From an uncultured Clostridia bacterium (GTDB taxonomy: Bacteria > Bacillota > Clostridia > TANB77 > CAG-508), in NCBI GenBank assembly GCA_948739805.1, contig CAPYID010000015.1, forward strand, positions 1-39,548: a stretch of DNA of 39,548 nt, read 5' to 3'. The translations under genes were made by a program, and so were the position numbers. Under the pieces are notes generated by a model that had not been told where the DNA came from, ran no database searches, and worked only from the letters and a program-made list of their open reading frames with translations. Below are positions 30,815 to 39,516 of the stretch, in pieces. Each line of letters opens with the position of its first letter. The stretch's first letter is position 1.

Positions 30815-31723
30815 TTATACCTTTATTAATTCTAAAATTCTCTCTAAATCATCATTAGATTGATATTCAATTACTATCTTACCTTTTTTTACTCCAGCAT
30901 CTAATCTTACTTTTGTTCCAAAGAAGTTCTTAAATGAATCTTCTACATCTCTATATATAGCTTCATATCTCTGGTCTTTTTTCTTCATTTTCTTTGTTAG
31001 TTGAGTTTTTTGTTCTACTTCCCTTACACTTGCCCCAGTTTCTAATAATCTTAATGCCATATCATATTGTTTATCTCCATCAGGGATTGCAAGTAGTGCT
31101 CTACAATGTCCTTCTGTAAGTTTCCCTGCTCTTACCATATCTAATACTCTTGAGTCTAAATTTAATATTCTTATTGTATTCGTTATGGCACTTCTACTTT
31201 TTCCTAATATCTTTGCTACATCTGCTTGAGTTAATTCATAATCTTCCATTAATGCTCTTATTCCCATTGCTTTATCAATAGGGTTTAAATCTTCTCTCTG
31301 AATGTTTTCTATTAAAGCTATTTCTTTATTTTTTCTTTCATCTTTTTCTCTAACTATTGCTGCAATTTCTTTTAGTCCTGCTTTTTTACACGCTCTCCAT
31401 CTTCTTTCTCCTGCAACTATTGCATAATATCCATCTTCTTTTGTAACAATTATTGGTTGAATTAATCCATATTGTTTTATTGATTCTGCTAATTCTTCTA
31501 ACGTTTCTTCATTAAAACTTTTTCTTGGTTGGTTTCTATTTGGTTCTACCTCATTTATTTTTAAGTTTAATACTTTCCCTTTTACCTCTTGTTCTGAATT
31601 GTCTTCAGCTTTGTTTTTTTCTTTTTCCTCTTCTTTTGTTTCAACTTTTTGCTCTTCTTCAATCCCTGTTGAAAATAAGGCATTTAACCCTTTTCCTAAT
31701 CCTGTTTTTCTTGATGTTGCCAT
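30815..31723 (-). CDS. parB: Chromosome-partitioning protein ParB (Spo0J)
   Basis: This 302-residue ParB CTPase/DNA-binding protein has an N terminus with an RKTGLGKGLNALF motif that contacts ParA. An acidic linker (EEKEKNKAEDNSEQE) leads to the CTP-binding ParB domain (about 50-140: NRNQPRKSFNEETLEELAES, VAGERRWRACKKAGL). The HTH follows (LTQADVAKILGKSRSAITNT), then a C-terminal dimerisation part. It spreads from parS sites near the origin and organises replicated chromosomes. parA lies 18 bp upstream, so the two are an operon. No perfect parS 16-mer is visible in the window. Confidence 0.95.
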   Translation of the reverse strand: MATSRKTGLGKGLNALFSTGIEEEQKVETKEEEKEKNKAEDNSEQEVKGKVLNLKINEVEPNRNQPRKSFNEETLEELAESIKQYGLIQPIIVTKEDGYYAIVAGERRWRACKKAGLKEIAAIVREKDERKNKEIALIENIQREDLNPIDKAMGIRALMEDYELTQADVAKILGKSRSAITNTIRILNLDSRVLDMVRAGKLTEGHCRALLAIPDGDKQYDMALRLLETGASVREVEQKTQLTKKMKKKDQRYEAIYRDVEDSFKNFFGTKVRLDAGVKKGKIVIEYQSNDDLERILELIKV

Positions 31724-31741
31724 TAAAAATCACTCCTTTTT

Positions 31742-32530
31742 TTATTTCATATGCCTTGCTAATTTGTCTTCTTCATTTTTTTTCAAGATTTCTTTTACTA
31801 ACTTATCATAACATTTTGCACCTTTAGACCTAGGGTCATATATTGATATTGGCATTCCAAAACTCGGTGCTTCACTAAGTCTTACATTCCTTGGTATTAC
31901 TGTTTTATAAACTTTATCTTCAAAATAATTCTTTACTTCTTTTACAACCTGATTTGATAAGTTTGTTCTTGCATCATACATTGTTAAAACTGCTCCTTCT
32001 AATTCCAACTCTTTATTTAAGTGCTTTTTAACAAGGTTTACTGTATTCATTAATTGTTCTAGTCCTTCTAATGCATAATATTCACATTGTACAGGAATTA
32101 ATACACTATCAGATGCTGTAAATGCATTTAATGTAATTAACCCTAATGATGGTGGACAGTCTATAATTATATAATCATAGTTTTCCTTGATTTCTTCTAA
32201 TCTTTCTTTTAATCTATATTCTCTAGACATCATTGATACTAATTCTACTTCTGCTCCAGCTAAATTTATATTAGATGGACATATTCTTAAATTTTTAATC
32301 TGAGTATCTAAAACTACATCTTCTACTTTTGTTTCTTCAATTATTACATCATAAATTGATTTTTCTGTTTTCTTCTCTATACCAATTCCACTTGTTGCAT
32401 TTCCTTGTGGATCTGCATCTATTAGTAATACCTTTTTTCCTTTTTTTGCCAAAATGGTGCTTATATTTATTGATGTAGTTGTTTTTCCTACTCCTCCCTT
32501 TTGATTTGCTATTGATATTATTTTTCCCAC
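31742..32530 (-). CDS. parA: Chromosome-partitioning ATPase ParA (Soj)
   Basis: This 262-residue deviant-Walker ATPase has the motif KGGVGKTTTSINIS at 10-23 (signature Lys11), switch region LIDADPQGNATSG (about 36-48), and Walker B IIIDCPPSLGLIT. It binds DNA as an ATP dimer and is released by ParB; in sporulating firmicutes it also affects DnaA activity. AAGGAGG precedes the start. The gene leads the parAB operon. The usual rsmG gene upstream is missing. Confidence 0.95.
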   Translation of the reverse strand: MGKIISIANQKGGVGKTTTSINISTILAKKGKKVLLIDADPQGNATSGIGIEKKTEKSIYDVIIEETKVEDVVLDTQIKNLRICPSNINLAGAEVELVSMMSREYRLKERLEEIKENYDYIIIDCPPSLGLITLNAFTASDSVLIPVQCEYYALEGLEQLMNTVNLVKKHLNKELELEGAVLTMYDARTNLSNQVVKEVKNYFEDKVYKTVIPRNVRLSEAPSFGMPISIYDPRSKGAKCYDKLVKEILKKNEEDKLARHMK

Positions 32531-32849
32531 TATATACCTCCTTATATGTTCTTTGAATAAAATAATTAGTATATATCTTTCTAATATAAATTATTTGTTT
32601 ATTATGTAAACTTTTTCCTTTATTATACTACTAAATATATGTGAAACATAACTATATTTTTTAATTTTTCACATTTCTATTTTTTCGATTTTATTCTTTA
32701 TAATAATATCTGAAAATTAATAAAATGTCAATATTTTTACAGATTTTTTTGAAATATTAGTTATAATATAATAGTTTTATTATCTAAATTTGTGTTTGTT
32801 TGGTTATTAAAAATGCATTAAATTTTGACATTATTGTTAATTATAAAAT

Positions 32850-33050
32850 ATTGCAATCCATTGTTGTGGCAATCATTGGTCATCCGTTAATAAAGTTTTC
32901 ACATCATTGCAGACGCGCAATGCACTCCCCTATATTCTCTCTACAATTTTAAATTCACCTAAAAATTTATTATCCATACAAACCCTAATTTATATATTAA
33001 TTATCTGAATTGCGACATGTTTTGCTCACATCGAATGCAATGATAACTAA
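32850..33050. other. Non-coding gap with CAATG/CATTG repeats at the rsmG position
   Basis: The 565-bp space between parA and mnmG has no plausible ORF. Its central part is less AT-rich than its flanks and repeats related motifs: GCAATCCATTG, GCAATCATTGG, CATTGCagacgcGCAATG, and an ATCATTGCA (32903-32911) / TGCAATGAT (33036-33044) inverted pair. TTGACA at 32825 and the hairpin at 33067-33081 could bound a plus-strand RNA of about 230 bases. It could equally be a regulator-binding array or a decayed gene. 32531-32820 is plain AT-rich leader DNA. Confidence 0.35.
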
Positions 33051-33059
33051 ATATATATA

Positions 33060-33088
33060 TTAAAAAGCACCTAATTGGTGCCTTTTCT
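33060..33088. terminator. Terminator of mnmG (possibly bidirectional)
   Basis: GCACC (33067-33071) pairs with GGTGC (33077-33081) around TAATT. On the minus strand TTTTTAAT follows, and on the plus strand CTTTTC. It lies just after the mnmG stop at 33096. Confidence 0.7.
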
Positions 33089-33095
33089 AATATTT

Positions 33096-34964
33096 CTATT
33101 TTTTTTGTGCTAAATATATCAAAAGTACAGATATATCTGCTGGCGAAACTCCAGAAATTCTTGATGCTTGTCCTACGGATGTTGGTTTAAGTTTATTTAG
33201 TTTCTGCCTTGCTTCTAAGCTTAATCCCTTCAATTCTTCATAATTAATATCTTCACTTAAAGACTTTTCTTCTAATTTTTTAAATTTCTCTACCTGTTCT
33301 TCTTGCATTTTTATATAGCCTTCATATTTAATCTGAATTTCCACTTCTTGTTTTTCTTGTTTTGTAAGAATAGGTCTATTTTCGTCTAAACTTTCTAATT
33401 TTTCATAGCTTAATTCTGTTCTCTTTAATAATTCAGATAACTTTGTACCATTTGTTATTGGATTTGTACCATATTCTTCTAATAGTTTATTTGTTTCTTG
33501 TGATGCTTTTATTGTTTTACTTTTAATTCTACTTATCTCTTTTTCTATATTTTCTTTCTTTTTTATAAATTGATTATATCTTTTTTCTGATATTAATCCA
33601 ATATTATACCCTATTTCTGTTAATCTTAAATCTGCATTATCTTGCCTTAATAATAATCTATATTCAGCTCTTGATGTCATCATTCTATATGGTTCATTTG
33701 TACCTTTTGTTACAATATCATCTATTAAAACACCAATATATGCATCAGATCTTTTTAAAATTATTGGTTCTTTTCCTTTTATTTTTTGTGCTGCATTTAT
33801 TCCTGCAATAATCCCCTGAGCAGCTGCTTCTTCATATCCTGAAGTTCCATTAATTTGACCAGCGAAAAACATTCCAGATATATTTTTTAATTCTAGTGAT
33901 AATTTTAATTGAGAGGGTTCTATACAATCATATTCGATTGCATAGGCAGGTCTCGTAAACTCCGCATTTTCTAGTCCTGGCAGTGTTCTATACATAGCAA
34001 TTTGAACATCTTCTGGTAATGAAGAACTCATTCCTTGTATATACATTTCTTCTGTATTTTCTCCTATAGGTTCTACAAAAACTTGATGCCTAGGTTTATC
34101 AGAAAACCTTACTACTTTATCTTCTATTGATGGACAATACCTTGGACCTGTTCCTTCTATTTCACCAGCATATAATGGAGATCTATGTAGATTTGTTCTA
34201 ATTATTTCATGTGTTTTTTCATTAGTATAAGTTAGATAACATGGTTTTTGTTCTTTTTTACTTACTTCATCTTCAAATGAAAACATTTCTATTTCTTTGT
34301 CTCCTTCTTGTATTTCCATTTTTGAAAAATCAATAGTTCTCCTATTTATTCTTGCAGGAGTTCCTGTTTTAAATCTTACTATTTCTATACCTAAGTCTTT
34401 TAGACATTTAGAAAGTTGATTTGCTGGAAAAACACCATCTGGTCCACTTTCATAAGCAACATCTCCTATAAATATTTTTCCTTTTAAATATGTTCCTGTT
34501 GCTAAAATAACAGTCTTAATATTGTAAATTGCTCCTAATTTAGTTTCTACATTTACTACCTTTCCCTTTTGTACTCCTATACTTATAATTTCTGCTTGTT
34601 TTATATATAAATTTTCTTGTTTTTCTAAAGTGTGTTTCATTTCTATGTGATATTTTTTTCTATCTGCTTGAGCCCTTAATGAATGAACAGCAGGTCCCTT
34701 TGATGTATTAAGCATTCTCATCTGTATAAAAGTTTTGTCTATGTTTTTTCCCATTTCTCCACCTAATGCATCAATTTCCCTTACTAAATGACCTTTCGAG
34801 CTCCCTCCTATATGAGGATTACATGGCATATTTGCAATTGCTTCTAAACTTATTGAAAACATCAATGTTTTTAACCCCATTCTAGCAGTAGCAAGAGCTG
34901 CTTCACATCCAGCATGTCCTGCTCCTATTACAGCTACATCATATTTTCCTGCATCATATCTCAT
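33096..34964 (-). CDS. mnmG: tRNA uridine-34 carboxymethylaminomethyl synthesis protein MnmG
   Basis: This 622-residue FAD enzyme works with MnmE to place the carboxymethylaminomethyl group on wobble U34 of tRNAs reading NNA/NNG codons. The FAD-binding GAGHAGCEAALATARMG lies at 14-30, and GGSSKGHLVREIDALGGEMG and GTPARINRRTIDFSKMEIQEG are family signatures. FAD/NADH region ATGTYLKG and the C-terminal tRNA-binding helical domain (YEGYIKMQEEQVEKF...PTSVGQASRISGVSPADIS) are intact. Length is normal. It follows mnmE by 171 bp on the same strand. Confidence 0.97.
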   Translation of the reverse strand: MRYDAGKYDVAVIGAGHAGCEAALATARMGLKTLMFSISLEAIANMPCNPHIGGSSKGHLVREIDALGGEMGKNIDKTFIQMRMLNTSKGPAVHSLRAQADRKKYHIEMKHTLEKQENLYIKQAEIISIGVQKGKVVNVETKLGAIYNIKTVILATGTYLKGKIFIGDVAYESGPDGVFPANQLSKCLKDLGIEIVRFKTGTPARINRRTIDFSKMEIQEGDKEIEMFSFEDEVSKKEQKPCYLTYTNEKTHEIIRTNLHRSPLYAGEIEGTGPRYCPSIEDKVVRFSDKPRHQVFVEPIGENTEEMYIQGMSSSLPEDVQIAMYRTLPGLENAEFTRPAYAIEYDCIEPSQLKLSLELKNISGMFFAGQINGTSGYEEAAAQGIIAGINAAQKIKGKEPIILKRSDAYIGVLIDDIVTKGTNEPYRMMTSRAEYRLLLRQDNADLRLTEIGYNIGLISEKRYNQFIKKKENIEKEISRIKSKTIKASQETNKLLEEYGTNPITNGTKLSELLKRTELSYEKLESLDENRPILTKQEKQEVEIQIKYEGYIKMQEEQVEKFKKLEEKSLSEDINYEELKGLSLEARQKLNKLKPTSVGQASRISGVSPADISVLLIYLAQKK

Positions 34965-35135
34965 TTTATTTACCTTCTTTCTTTTTAATATTATATTCGC
35001 TAATGTGTTTATTTTTTATAATTTTCTATTTTTAATTATAATTAGGTTAATTATTCCTACATTTCATTTGTATTATCTCTAAATTCATGTGTGAAACTCG
35101 ACGTTTTGTTTCTCTGCTCATTATGTCAATATATG

Positions 35136-36509
35136 TTATTTACCTAGGCAGAATTTTTTAAATATTTCATTTATTATTTCTTCCGAAACCATTGTACCAG
35201 TTATTTTTCCTAATTCTTCAAGTGCTTGTTTTATTGTGATTTGTATTATGTCTACTGGAAAATTGTTGTCAATTGAGTTTACGCTGTCTATTATATTTTT
35301 CTGAGCATTTTTTATTACTTCTTTATGCCTTTCATTTATAATTGTTACACTATCATCAATATTAATCTCACCTAAATTAAACATTTTAGAGATTTGATAA
35401 TATATTTTTTCAATTCCTTCTTTTTTTAGAGCAGATATTTTTACTATAGGTTTATTTATATTTTTAATTTTTTCTGTTTGTTCTGATATTTCTTGTTTTA
35501 AATCTATTTTATTAAGTATTATTATTGCATTTTTATCGTTTAAAAGTTCTAAAATTTGCTCATCTTCTTTATCTAACTTTTTAGAAGAATCAATAATATA
35601 TACTACTAAATCTGCATTTCTTGCTATTTTCTTCGCCTTTTCTATTCCTATTTTCTCGATTTCATCCTCTGTTTCACTTCTAATTCCTGCAGTATCTATA
35701 ACTTTTATAGGTATTCCTTCTATTACTATAAATTCTTCTATTACATCTCTTGTTGTACCTTCTACTTCTGTTACTATAGCTCTTTCTTCATTTAATATAG
35801 CATTCAATAAAGATGATTTACCTGAATTTGGTTTACCAATAATTGCCATCTTTATACCATTTCTTATTAATTTTCCTGTTTCAAAATTTTTTTCTAATTC
35901 CTCTATTTCTCCTTTTACTTTTTCGAGCATTTTTTTCAAATCATTTCTTGTTACATCTTCTATATCATATTCTGGATAATCAATCGATGCTTCTATATCT
36001 ACCATTTTTTGCATTATGTTTGTTTGAATTTCTTTTATTTTATTTGATAATTTTCCTTCTAATTGATTCATTGACGCTTCTTGTTCCTTTTTTGTTTTTG
36101 AATTTATCATATCTATTATTGCTTCTGCTTGTGCTAAATCTATTCTTCCATTTAAAAAAGCTAGTTTTGTAAATTCCCCTGGTTCAGCTAATCTCGCTCC
36201 GTTTTCTATGCAAAGTTCTAATATTGAGTTTACAATAATCGGACCACCATGTGAATTTATCTCCACCATATTTTCGGTTGTAAAGGATTTTGGTGATATA
36301 AAATATGTAACTAATACTTCATCAATACTTTTTCCATTAGAATCTAAAATTTTGCCATATTTCATTTTATACCCTTCTATTTCTTTATTTTTTTTATTTT
36401 TTGGCTCAAAAATTTTTTCTATTATATTAAAACTTTCTTTTCCACTCAATCTTATTATTCCAATACCACCATATCCAGGTGGCGTAGAAATAGCTACTAT
36501 AGTTTCCAT
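35136..36509 (-). CDS. mnmE: tRNA modification GTPase MnmE
   Basis: This 457-residue GTPase partners MnmG. The N-terminal tetrahydrofolate-binding domain (METIVAISTPPGYGGIGIIR, VEINSHGGPIIVNSILELC, PGEFTKLAFLNGRIDLAQAE) is followed by helical and G domains. G1 is GKPNSGKSSLLN (about 222-233), then GTTRDV, DTAGIRSETEDEIE and NKID. The C-terminal CLGK carries the catalytic Cys of the C-x-G-K motif. G1 usually reads PNVGKS, so Ser replaces Val here. The start follows AAAGGAG. A long AT-only spacer separates it from jag. Confidence 0.97.
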   Translation of the reverse strand: METIVAISTPPGYGGIGIIRLSGKESFNIIEKIFEPKNKKNKEIEGYKMKYGKILDSNGKSIDEVLVTYFISPKSFTTENMVEINSHGGPIIVNSILELCIENGARLAEPGEFTKLAFLNGRIDLAQAEAIIDMINSKTKKEQEASMNQLEGKLSNKIKEIQTNIMQKMVDIEASIDYPEYDIEDVTRNDLKKMLEKVKGEIEELEKNFETGKLIRNGIKMAIIGKPNSGKSSLLNAILNEERAIVTEVEGTTRDVIEEFIVIEGIPIKVIDTAGIRSETEDEIEKIGIEKAKKIARNADLVVYIIDSSKKLDKEDEQILELLNDKNAIIILNKIDLKQEISEQTEKIKNINKPIVKISALKKEGIEKIYYQISKMFNLGEINIDDSVTIINERHKEVIKNAQKNIIDSVNSIDNNFPVDIIQITIKQALEELGKITGTMVSEEIINEIFKKFCLGK

Positions 36510-36559
36510 ACTTTTACTCCTTTTTTTTATTTTTTTATATTTTTTAATCTTACGGAAAT

Positions 36560-36849
36560 AACAATTATAAATTTTCGAAATAATTTTAATTACAAATAAA
36601 AATATTTATTTAATATTATTTTTTATTTATTATTTAATTATTTAATATTTTTATTTATAACTATTCCATATTTTTAATATTAAAGATTTTTTAATTTTTA
36701 TTTTGTTGCTTACAAGTCAAACATGTTTTATTTTTAATATATTTTTTATTATTTTTTTGATAAATAAAAAATATAATTTTAATTATAAAATATTATTTTA
36801 TTTATTTTATTTTATTTTTTTATTTCCTTATATACCAATGGTTTAATTT
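36560..36849. other. Extremely AT-rich spacer between jag and mnmE
   Basis: About 290 bases consist almost only of A and T, with many TTATTTA/TAAATAA words and only scattered G or C. No ORF with a ribosome site, no tRNA and no clear promoter stand out. Such DNA melts easily and could be structural, or simply neutral drift. Confidence 0.5.
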
Positions 36850-36924
36850 TTTTAATAAAAAAAATCAAAGAGAGTTTTCTATTTATAATAATTCATCTTA
36901 TGAATTAAAAAATCCTCACTTTGA
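36850..36924 (-). terminator. Large terminator of the rpmH-jag operon
   Basis: On the minus strand TCAAAGTGAG (36915-36924) pairs with CTCTCTTTGA (36865-36874, one mismatch), enclosing a second stem AATTCAT/ATGAATT. A run of about eight T follows. Confidence 0.75.
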
Positions 36925-36971
36925 CTTTAGATTTTTTATTTAATTTTTAATTATTTTTGTCTTATTGTTTT

Positions 36972-37667
36972 TTATTTTAATGATATAACTATTCTTCTAT
37001 TTTCACCTTCACCTATACTTTCTGTTTTTACTTTTGTATTTTCTTGTAATTTTGTATGAATAATTTTTCTTTCATATGCTGTCATAGGTTCTAAAGTAAC
37101 TGGCTTTTTATTTCTTATTACATTATTAGCTATTCTTTGTGCTAATTCTTCTAAAACTTTTTTCCTTTTTTCTCTATAATTTAATACATCTACATTTATG
37201 TGTATTTTTTCTTTAATATTTTTTCCTGCTATTGCAATAAGTAATGTTTGTAATGAATTTAAAACTTCTCCTCTATATCCTATTAAGAATTTTGAAGCTT
37301 CTCCCTTTATTACTACTGATATTGTATTACCATTTTCTTCTGTTATTTTATAATTTATATCTTGACCTATCTTAGTTGTAATTTCATTTAAAAATTTTTC
37401 TATTTGGTTTTTTGATTTTTCAATATTTTCTCTACTTACTTCTCTCTCTTCTTTTTTTACAATTTTTTGTGTATCTTCTGGTTTATTGTCTCTTAAGATC
37501 ATTTCTACTTTTACAACTCTTGGAGATAAAATACTAAAAAAACTTTTTTTATCTTCATCTTCTAATATTTTTATATCAACATCTTTTCTTAAAACTTTTA
37601 ATTGTTCTAATCCTTTTTCAATTGCTTCTGTACTTGTTTTACCTTCAAAAATTCTAGTTTCTCCCAT
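36972..37667 (-). CDS. jag: RNA-binding protein Jag/KhpB
   Basis: This protein of about 231 residues has an N-terminal Jag-N domain (ETRIFEGKTSTEAIEKGLEQ), a central Glu/Lys linker, a KH domain with the loop FLIGYRGEVLNSLQTL, and a C-terminal R3H domain (TLEPMTAYERKIIHTKLQ, TESIGEGENRRIVIS). Jag/KhpB binds RNA and influences cell elongation and sporulation genes in firmicutes. I chose ATG 37667 (AGAAAGGAAG upstream) rather than the frame opening at 37694. It is co-directional with yidC, 29 bp upstream. Confidence 0.92.
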   Translation of the reverse strand: MGETRIFEGKTSTEAIEKGLEQLKVLRKDVDIKILEDEDKKSFFSILSPRVVKVEMILRDNKPEDTQKIVKKEEREVSRENIEKSKNQIEKFLNEITTKIGQDINYKITEENGNTISVVIKGEASKFLIGYRGEVLNSLQTLLIAIAGKNIKEKIHINVDVLNYREKRKKVLEELAQRIANNVIRNKKPVTLEPMTAYERKIIHTKLQENTKVKTESIGEGENRRIVISLK

Positions 37668-37696
37668 ACTAATTTTCTTCCTTTCTCTATGCATTT

Positions 37697-38539
37697 TTAT
37701 TCTTCTTCTTTTATAATTTTAGATAAAGCTAGCCTTTCAATTATCATTAAAATATTATTTATTAACCAATATAATGCTAATCCTAATGGAGCTACTAATG
37801 CTATTGATATTGACATTATTGGCATTATATACATCATATTTTTGTTTGCTTGTTCCATTGGATTTGGTAGTTCTTCTTCTTTTTCTTGTCCATCTGTTAT
37901 TAATTTATCATTTTCTTTTTTCTTTTTATTATTCATTGATGAATTCAATTTTATTGAAAAAAATGTTGTTATTACATATAATGCTGGAATTATAAAAGCT
38001 TTTATATCCGAAATATCTTGTAAAGGAACTTCACTTAAGTCTAATCCTAAAAAATCCATATTTATATAAACTTTTTCATCTTGATTTCCTTTTTGTTTTA
38101 TAATACTTATTTCTGGATATGCTGTATTTGTAGATTCATTTTCTTCTATTTCTGTTTTATATTGTTCAATAATATTTGCATCTACCTTTTTCATGTATGT
38201 CAATGGACTTCTTACTAAGTAAAATACTGAAAATAAAAGTATTATTTGTACTATTGCTCCAAGACAACCACTAAATGGACTCATATTTTCTCTTTTGTAT
38301 AAATCTATAGTTTCCTGATTTAATTTTTCTGGATTATTTTTATACTTACTTTGTATTTCTTTTAATTTTTGTTGAACTTTTGCTGTTTTTTTCATTGTTT
38401 TTTGTTGTTTTATTGTTATTGGTAGTAATACTAATTTTACTATTATTGAAAATAATATTATTGCTACTCCAAAGTTTCCTAAGTTTTGATATAAAAAATT
38501 TAAAAAATATCCAAATATGTTCGCAAAAAAACTTATCAT
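37697..38539 (-). CDS. yidC: Membrane protein insertase YidC (SpoIIIJ/OxaA1)
   Basis: This insertase of about 280 residues places proteins into the membrane alone or with Sec. The first core helix region GNFGVAIILFSIIVKLVLLP is followed by the cytoplasmic coiled hairpin TIKQQKTMKKTAKVQQKLKE, then SPFSGCLGAIVQIILLFSVF and two further membrane segments. The hydrophilic groove arginine of SpoIIIJ appears as Lys (IIVKLVLLP), a conservative change. A charged insert (NNKKKKENDKLITDGQEKEE) splits the C-terminal helices. I prefer ATG 38539 (AAAGGAAGG) over 38572. It lies between yidD and jag as usual. Confidence 0.93.
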   Translation of the reverse strand: MISFFANIFGYFLNFLYQNLGNFGVAIILFSIIVKLVLLPITIKQQKTMKKTAKVQQKLKEIQSKYKNNPEKLNQETIDLYKRENMSPFSGCLGAIVQIILLFSVFYLVRSPLTYMKKVDANIIEQYKTEIEENESTNTAYPEISIIKQKGNQDEKVYINMDFLGLDLSEVPLQDISDIKAFIIPALYVITTFFSIKLNSSMNNKKKKENDKLITDGQEKEEELPNPMEQANKNMMYIMPIMSISIALVAPLGLALYWLINNILMIIERLALSKIIKEEE

Positions 38540-38576
38540 ATTAATTTTCCTTCCTTTACCAATATTTGTCATTGGT

Positions 38577-38795
38577 TTATTTTAATGGGTCATATCCACC
38601 TTTTGAAATTGGATTACACCTAATTATTCTTTTAGCTCCATAATATGCTCCTTTTATACACCCATACTTTTCTATTGCTTGAATTGTGTATTCTGAGCAT
38701 GTTGGATAATATTTGCAATGAAATCCCATTTCACTAAAAATTTTTGAAATCGTTTTTTGGTATATTTTTATTAATTTTCTTAATATCTTTTTCAT
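38577..38795 (-). CDS. yidD: Membrane protein insertion efficiency factor YidD
   Basis: This 72-residue protein has the three family cysteines in FHCKYYPTCSEYTIQAIEKY and IRCNPISKGGYDP, with an amphipathic basic N-terminal helix (KKILRKLIKIYQKTISKIF). YidD aids insertion by YidC. Its start lies 62 bases inside the 3' end of rnpA in another frame, a longer overlap than usual. The two may be translationally coupled. Confidence 0.95.
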   Translation of the reverse strand: MKKILRKLIKIYQKTISKIFSEMGFHCKYYPTCSEYTIQAIEKYGCIKGAYYGAKRIIRCNPISKGGYDPLK

Positions 38796-39138
38796 TTATA
38801 AGTATACCTGTCCTTTTAAATATATTTTCAAAATCTTTTTTTATCTCATAATAATCTGCTTCTTTGGGATTTTTATATTTATTCCATATAAAAACAAAAT
38901 CATATCCTTTTAATATTTTATCTTTTATTAATATTCTATAATTCTCTCTTATTAATCTTTTAATCCTATTTCTTTCTACAGCTCCTGCTATTTTAGATTT
39001 AATAGCTATACCCATTCTATTAACTTTTCTATTATTTTTTATAATGAAAAACTGTATATATTTTCCATAATAATATTGTCCTTTATTTAATACTCTTTTA
39101 AATTCATAATTTTTTTTTAACGTATTCCACTTTCTCAT
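38734..39138 (-). CDS. rnpA: Ribonuclease P protein component
   Basis: This basic protein of about 134 residues assists the RNase P RNA in maturing tRNA 5' ends. The family pattern is RKWNTLKKNYEFKRVLNKGQ, FFIIKNNRKVNRMGIAIKSK and the RNA-binding helix VERNRIKRLIRENYR. The C terminus is extended by about 20 residues (NEKDIKKINKNIPKNDFKNF) that are encoded inside the yidD start region. I prefer ATG 39138 to GTG 39147. It follows rpmH in the conserved origin-side order. Confidence 0.94.
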   Translation of the reverse strand: MRKWNTLKKNYEFKRVLNKGQYYYGKYIQFFIIKNNRKVNRMGIAIKSKIAGAVERNRIKRLIRENYRILIKDKILKGYDFVFIWNKYKNPKEADYYEIKKDFENIFKRTGILINEKDIKKINKNIPKNDFKNF

Positions 39139-39240
39139 TTTTATCACAACTTTTCTATGATTTGTTATTATATTGGTTTTATTGTTATTTTTCCTATAAA
39201 TAAGGGACCGCTATTTCTCTTTTGCAGCCCCTGTTTATAT

Positions 39241-39375
39241 TTAAGCAGTAAGTTTTTTTCTTCCCTTTGCTCTTCTTGATTTTAATACATTTCTTCCAGA
39301 TCTAGTACTCATTCTTTTTAAAAATCCATGTTCTTTGCTTCTTTGTATCTTTTTTGGTTGGTATGTTCTTTTCAT
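39241..39375 (-). CDS. rpmH: 50S ribosomal protein L34
   Basis: This 44-residue ribosomal protein reads MKRTYQPKKIQRSKEHGFLK, then RMSTRSGRNVLKSRRAKGRK and KKLTA. It matches the universal L34 pattern at full length and is too short for the usual ORF cutoff. AGGAGGTGCA precedes the start. It heads the minus-strand rpmH-rnpA-yidD-yidC-jag operon and borders the origin region. Confidence 0.98.
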   Translation of the reverse strand: MKRTYQPKKIQRSKEHGFLKRMSTRSGRNVLKSRRAKGRKKLTA

Positions 39376-39516
39376 TATTGCACCTCCTATTTTTATTAAG
39401 TAAAATTTGTTCTATTTCATTCATATTACAAATTATTTTTTCATTTTATATAAATTAGCATATGAATTATATCTCATTTTTATTATGTTGTCAATGTTTT
39501 TTCGAAATTTTAAAAG

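Noticed and set aside
32634..32650. Possible parS site near parAB (GTGAAACA half-site in ATATATGTGAAACATA)
   Set aside because: Only one half of the 16-bp palindrome TGTTTCACGTGAAACA is present; the other half does not match.
32970..32978. DnaA-box-like TTATCCATA in the parA-mnmG gap
   Set aside because: One mismatch, isolated, and no second box nearby; not enough for an origin element.
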